Source: UMGS172 sp045649545
GTDB taxonomy: Bacteria; Bacillota; Clostridia; Oscillospirales; Acutalibacteraceae
Direction: 5' to 3'
DNA: 63,269 bases
Assembly (NCBI GenBank): GCA_045649545.1
Contig: JAZRQE010000052.1
Location: forward strand, 1-63,269
In this document: piece by piece, positions 60,112 to 63,269 of the stretch
Position numbering within the stretch: the stretch's first letter is position 1
Layout of the letters: every line of letters starts with the position of its first letter
Program-made: the position numbers and the translations under genes
The notes under the pieces: model-generated
Database searches by the model: none
Seen by the model: only the letters and a program-made list of their open reading frames with translations
Told to the model about the DNA's origin: nothing

Positions 60112-60954
60112 TTAAATAATCAGCCGCATATTTTCCATACGTCGCTGATGCTCTGCACCGGTAGTAATTATATAAATTCGTGTGGTATTAATATTGGAAT
60201 GACCGAGAATATCAGCCAGTTTTGCGATGTCTTTTTCTATTCCGTAAAAGGTTCGAGCAAATAAATGCCGCAGATTGTGAGGAAAAACCTTTTGCGGTGA
60301 AATGCCTGCCTGTTCACACAGAGACTTCATTTCTCTCCATATATTACTGCGATTTAACGGTTTGCCGTTTTTAGTTATAAACAGTACGCCTTTGGTGATT
60401 CCTTGTTTTATCGCATAACTCAACAGTTTTTTCTGCAGTGCCTTGACAATGAATATTTTTCTTGTCTTACCTTTGCAGGAAACCACTGCCTCACCCCGCT
60501 GTACAGCTTCAATTGTTATACTCTGCAACTCACTGACACGAATACCTGTCCCGCAAATCGTTTGTACCACAAGGGACAAGCGTTCGTTTTTCTTTTGTTC
60601 TGCAGTCCTTACAAGAGCTGTATATTCTGCTTTAGTTAATTCCTTTTCTTCGGAACAATATGCGTCTTTTTGTATCTTAAACTGCTTCACACATAGGTCA
60701 TACCATCCCATAAAATGCAAATAAGCATTAAGAGCCGCCAGCATGGAGTTTGCACTTCTGATGGCGTAGGTTTGTCCCAAGGATGCCTTATATTCCAATA
60801 AAAGCGTTTTATCCAAAGGCTTGTCTACGGCATACTTAATAAACAGACGTAAATCACGCATATACTTTTCAACAGTTGCTTTTGCTTTTTCATTCTCAAT
60901 TAAATGGTTTTTAAATAAGTTTATTGTTTGATTGGTAATAATTCTTTTTTTCAT
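60112..60954 (-). CDS. Tyrosine recombinase/integrase (XerC/D type)
   Basis: A 280-residue enzyme with an N-terminal SAM-like core-binding domain (residues 8-90) and a complete catalytic domain: Arg139 (GIRVSEL), Lys163 (KGKTRK), His226 and Arg229 (HNLRHLF), His252 (GHSNINTT) and Tyr261 (RIYI). GGAGG precedes the ATG. A dyad TTAACT-ATCA-AGTTAA at 61001-61016 overlaps its putative -35. Small recombinases of this type are often encoded beside invertible promoters or at the ends of mobile elements; its nearest plausible sites are the inverted repeats 40 nt downstream. Confidence 0.92.
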   Translation of the reverse strand: MKKRIITNQTINLFKNHLIENEKAKATVEKYMRDLRLFIKYAVDKPLDKTLLLEYKASLGQTYAIRSANSMLAALNAYLHFMGWYDLCVKQFKIQKDAYCSEEKELTKAEYTALVRTAEQKKNERLSLVVQTICGTGIRVSELQSITIEAVQRGEAVVSCKGKTRKIFIVKALQKKLLSYAIKQGITKGVLFITKNGKPLNRSNIWREMKSLCEQAGISPQKVFPHNLRHLFARTFYGIEKDIAKLADILGHSNINTTRIYIITTGAEHQRRMENMRLII

Positions 60955-61000
60955 ATCAAAACCTCCGTTTCATATCATTATTTTACTATTATTTTGTGCT

Positions 61001-61016
61001 TTAACTATCAAGTTAA
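61001..61016. promoter_or_regulatory. Dyad in the recombinase promoter region
   Basis: TTAACT-ATCA-AGTTAA, a perfect 6-bp inverted repeat about 50 nt before the recombinase ATG; on the minus strand it contains TTGATA as a possible -35. Confidence 0.4.
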
Positions 61017-61104
61017 ACATCACACACAAAAACGGAGTTTGGGCATATTTAATTTTATGAGAGTTTTTAGATATTTACTAATTTAATATCTTTATAAAAA
61101 AACA

Positions 61105-61148
61105 ACAAACCCGAACGTTTTACCGATTGGTAAAATGTTCGGGTTTGT
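61105..61148 (-). terminator. Terminator after tRNA-Leu
   Basis: A 20-bp stem with one wobble around GATT, followed on the minus strand by TTGTTTTTTT. Confidence 0.9.
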
Positions 61149-61155
61149 AACTAAT

Positions 61156-61239
61156 GGTGCGAGTGACGAGACTTGAACTCGTACGTCGTTGACACACGCC
61201 CCTCAAACGTGCCTGTCTGCCTATTCCAGCACACTCGCT
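61156..61239 (-). tRNA. tRNA-Leu, anticodon GAG
   Basis: An 84-nt cloverleaf with acceptor GCGAGTG/CACTCGC, discriminator A and encoded CCA. The anticodon arm is CACGT-TTGAGGG-GCGTG, so the anticodon is GAG reading CUC/CUU. A long variable arm typical of Leu is present, and the T arm is ACGAG-TTCAAGT-CTCGT. The 3' end faces the recombinase gene. It is transcribed from TTGACA (61278-61273) with -10 TAATAT (61256-61251). Confidence 0.96.
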
Positions 61240-61397
61240 CGACCCTGCTATATTACCACAGTTGTTTTGGTTTGTCAATACAAATTTTTACGATTTTACT
61301 ACTTTTTATAATATTTTTTAAAACTTTACATTTACAATTACCTTGACCAACAATTTTAATTCTTATATAATTAAAGTTGATAAAAGGCGGTGAGAAA

Positions 61398-62306
61398 ATG
61401 TATCGGTCATTAAATGATTATTTAAAAGAGAAATTCGGTTGCAAGGTGTATAAGCTTGCCCTTTCAGGCGGAATGTCCTGCCCTAACCGAGACGGAACTT
61501 TAAGTAATAGCGGATGCATTTTCTGTTCAGCACGTGGTTCAGGCGATTTTGCCGAGCAACGATGTGACTCCATATACACCCAAATCGAAAAAGCAAAATC
61601 ACGAGTGGCTAATAAAATCAAAACCGACAAATATATTGCCTATTTTCAAGATTTTACTAACACTTACGCACCAATAGAATACCTCGAAAAAATATTTGCC
61701 GAGGCTATTTCACACCCAGACATTGTCGCACTTTCCATCGCAACAAGGCCCGATTGCCTACCTGACGCTGTGTTAGATTTATTAGAAAGGCTAAATAAAA
61801 TTAAACCTGTATGGGTTGAGCTCGGATTGCAGACCATCCACCCTGCTACCGCAAAACTCATCAACCGACAGTATGATTTATCTGTGTTTGACCAGGCTGT
61901 ACGTGATTTGAAAAAACACAGTATCGAAGTCATTGTTCATATGATAATCGGACTTCCCTTTGAAACCGAAGAAATGATATATAAAACCGCCGAATACATT
62001 GGAAAAGCTCATGTTGACGGCATAAAAATACATCTTATGCACGTATTAAAAGGTACAAAGCTTGCCGAAATGTACGATACACACAGTTTTACACTTCCGA
62101 CTTTAGAAGAATACACCAACCTTTTAATAGGTTGTTTGAAAAGAATTCCACCCCATATGGTTGTTCACCGACTCACAGGTGACGGTGCTAAAAAAGATTT
62201 AATCGCACCGCTTTGGTCAGCCGACAAAAAGAGAGTTCTCAATTATATTAATTCAGAGTTCAAAAAGCAAAAATTAAAACAAGGCGAGCTTTTTGTTGAA
62301 AATTAG
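61398..62306 (+). CDS. TIGR01212-family radical SAM protein (YtqA-like)
   Basis: A 302-residue protein with the unusual, widely spaced iron-sulfur motif CPNRDGTLSNSGCIFC and a radical SAM barrel (YFQDFTNTYAP, IATRPDCLPD, VELGLQTIHPATAKLINR). It resembles YtqA / elongator-like proteins with a tRNA-related or unknown role. The start is ATG 61398 after AAAGGCGGTG; the upstream in-frame ATG at 61377 lacks a site. Confidence 0.9.
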   Translation: MYRSLNDYLKEKFGCKVYKLALSGGMSCPNRDGTLSNSGCIFCSARGSGDFAEQRCDSIYTQIEKAKSRVANKIKTDKYIAYFQDFTNTYAPIEYLEKIFAEAISHPDIVALSIATRPDCLPDAVLDLLERLNKIKPVWVELGLQTIHPATAKLINRQYDLSVFDQAVRDLKKHSIEVIVHMIIGLPFETEEMIYKTAEYIGKAHVDGIKIHLMHVLKGTKLAEMYDTHSFTLPTLEEYTNLLIGCLKRIPPHMVVHRLTGDGAKKDLIAPLWSADKKRVLNYINSEFKKQKLKQGELFVEN

Positions 62307-62352
62307 AGAAAAGGCATGTATAATTAAGTATATTTTTTGAAAGGATACTGTT

Positions 62353-63204
62353 ATGTGGATTTTATACGCAATAATCAGTGCAATCACCCTATCTTTATCG
62401 GTAGTTTTCGCAAAAGTGGGTGCAAGAAAAGCCGATGCTTCTGTTGTCACTGCACTTCGTACACTTATTATAAGTTTAGGTGCCTGGTTTGTTCTTGTTT
62501 TTGAAAATAAAACAAGCCTGATTTCAACTGCCGACGGGACTGATTGGCTATACATAATTTTGACCGCGTTAGCACTTTGTGTTGCATTGATATGCTACCA
62601 CATATCGCTCAAATCGGGAAGTACAACCGGTGTTTCATCCATTATGCGTACAGCACCTTGGCTGATTATTTTGTTGAACGTGTTTAACAAAGCATATTCA
62701 TCTGTTTTAGTTCCGATTATTTGCTTGATACTTATCGGTTTGGGAATTATATTTACAATTTCAAAATCAAAGAAAAACAGCGGAAAGACGCTTATATTCG
62801 GTGTTTTAGCCTCTATTGCAACCGCAGGTGCTTACATAATAAAAAATTCTAGTGTATCAATAAACAGTATGGCTGTTGAATGGACCTTGATTCTCACCGC
62901 CACCCTTTTAATCTCGCTTATTGCCATTTTTATCCGAGGTTTACAACACGGTATTGGCAGAATTTCCTTTACAGAAATTATTTTTATCGTTCTTTCGGGT
63001 GTTGCGGCATTCGGTGCATTTTACTTCTTTAGGTTAGCATTTTTTGAAGGAAATGCAACTGCAACCACAGCAATAATCGGTATGAGTATAGCGTCAACTG
63101 CATCACTCTCGGCAATGTTTACAAAAGAAAAAATCTCCTGGAAAACAATTTGCGGAATACTGCTTATTATTACAGGAACACTGCTGTATGAATTTTTAGG
63201 TTAA
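62353..63204 (+). CDS. EamA-family (DMT superfamily) transporter
   Basis: A 283-residue protein with ten predicted membrane helices formed from two EamA repeats (MWILYAIISAITLSLSVVFAKVGAR and the second half around GVAAFGAFYFFRLAFFEGNATATT). Typical substrates are amino acids or metabolites, usually as exporters; none can be assigned. AAAGGATAC precedes the ATG. It is 46 nt after the radical SAM gene and probably cotranscribed. Confidence 0.88.
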   Translation: MWILYAIISAITLSLSVVFAKVGARKADASVVTALRTLIISLGAWFVLVFENKTSLISTADGTDWLYIILTALALCVALICYHISLKSGSTTGVSSIMRTAPWLIILLNVFNKAYSSVLVPIICLILIGLGIIFTISKSKKNSGKTLIFGVLASIATAGAYIIKNSSVSINSMAVEWTLILTATLLISLIAIFIRGLQHGIGRISFTEIIFIVLSGVAAFGAFYFFRLAFFEGNATATTAIIGMSIASTASLSAMFTKEKISWKTICGILLIITGTLLYEFLG

Positions 63205-63215
63205 CCAAAAAATTT

Positions 63216-63238
63216 AAGCGTAGCCAATGGCTACGCTT
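63216..63238 (+). terminator. Terminator of the EamA transporter gene
   Basis: AAGCGTAGCC-AAT-GGCTACGCTT followed by TTTTTTTT. Confidence 0.93.
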
Positions 63239-63269
63239 TTTTTTATTTTAAAATTCTCAATCCTTTGGG

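Noticed and set aside
61105..61239. An attL/attR duplication of the tRNA-Leu 3' end marking an integrated element
   Set aside because: No second copy of the tRNA 3' segment was found near the recombinase or toward 58 kb.

Overview
The window is a low-GC, spore-former chromosome segment that reads as a clostridial Firmicute, most likely of the Oscillospirales/Ruminococcaceae type. Supporting evidence is a Spo0A response regulator, a SpoVM peptide, a SipL-like SPOCS/LysM coat protein, the McsAB/CtsR/ClpC and HrcA heat-shock operons, PrkC/PrpC, RemA, and the Bacillus-like gene order yicC-remA-gmk-rpoZ-priA-def-fmt-rsmB-rlmN-prpC-prkC-rsgA-thiN-spoVM. This placement is an inference from gene content; no 16S rRNA is present.

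Layout. 1-9.9 kb (mostly minus strand): a truncated YczE-like membrane protein, two tandem RlmD-type 23S rRNA methyltransferases separated by a small membrane protein, a DUF378 protein, a YgiQ-type radical SAM protein, FtsK/SpoIIIE and a TepA-type ClpP-like protease. 9.3-14.5 kb: the ctsR-mcsA-mcsB-clpC operon behind a CtsR box, followed by a degenerate amidase-like gene whose RBS lies in a hairpin. 14.6-19.2 kb (plus): a Cys-rich mini-protein and a translationally coupled alr-lacZ pair. 19.3-24.8 kb (minus): a HAD phosphatase and hrcA-grpE-dnaK-dnaJ with CIRCE plus a CtsR box. 24.9-33.1 kb: a sugar isomerase-like protein, an aconitase-isocitrate dehydrogenase pair with a Rex-type operator, rex itself, a DUF421 protein, spo0A, a histidine phosphatase and mntP. 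33.3-41.1 kb: NUDIX and cytidine deaminase genes, two COG0523/CobW-type GTPases (one with a long His/Cys/Asp repeat, the other fused to a YcgQ/DUF1980-like domain), two anchored proteins of unknown role, and sipL. 41.1-54.4 kb: the long conserved minus-strand housekeeping operon ending in spoVM. 54.4-58.1 kb: an aldose-1-epimerase-like protein, a small membrane protein, NnrE/NnrD, and a lipoprotein with no canonical start codon. 58.2-61.2 kb: an accessory island (DUF3789-like peptide, TetR, Cys-rich KTR protein, tyrosine recombinase) next to tRNA-Leu(GAG). 61.4-63.2 kb: a TIGR01212 radical SAM protein and an EamA transporter.

How the parts work together. Protein quality control is heavily represented: CtsR and HrcA operators sit on two chaperone/protease operons, and a third, weaker CtsR-like site lies before tepA. 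NADH sensing by Rex plausibly controls the acn-icd pair encoded just upstream of rex. The priA-to-spoVM operon leads directly into sipL, so two partners of the SpoIVA coat-basement layer are neighbours.

The most unusual signals are non-coding. A roughly 236-bp segment at 59815-60050 is bounded by exact 21-bp inverted repeats and lies beside a tyrosine recombinase; it carries outward-facing promoters and is followed by an attenuator-like terminator, so it is a candidate phase-variable DNA switch. A chain of consecutive hairpins occurs at 53205-53399 and, in a shorter related form, at 58467-58543, suggesting a repeated structured element. A highly structured, tRNA-T-arm-containing region fills the icd-rex gap.
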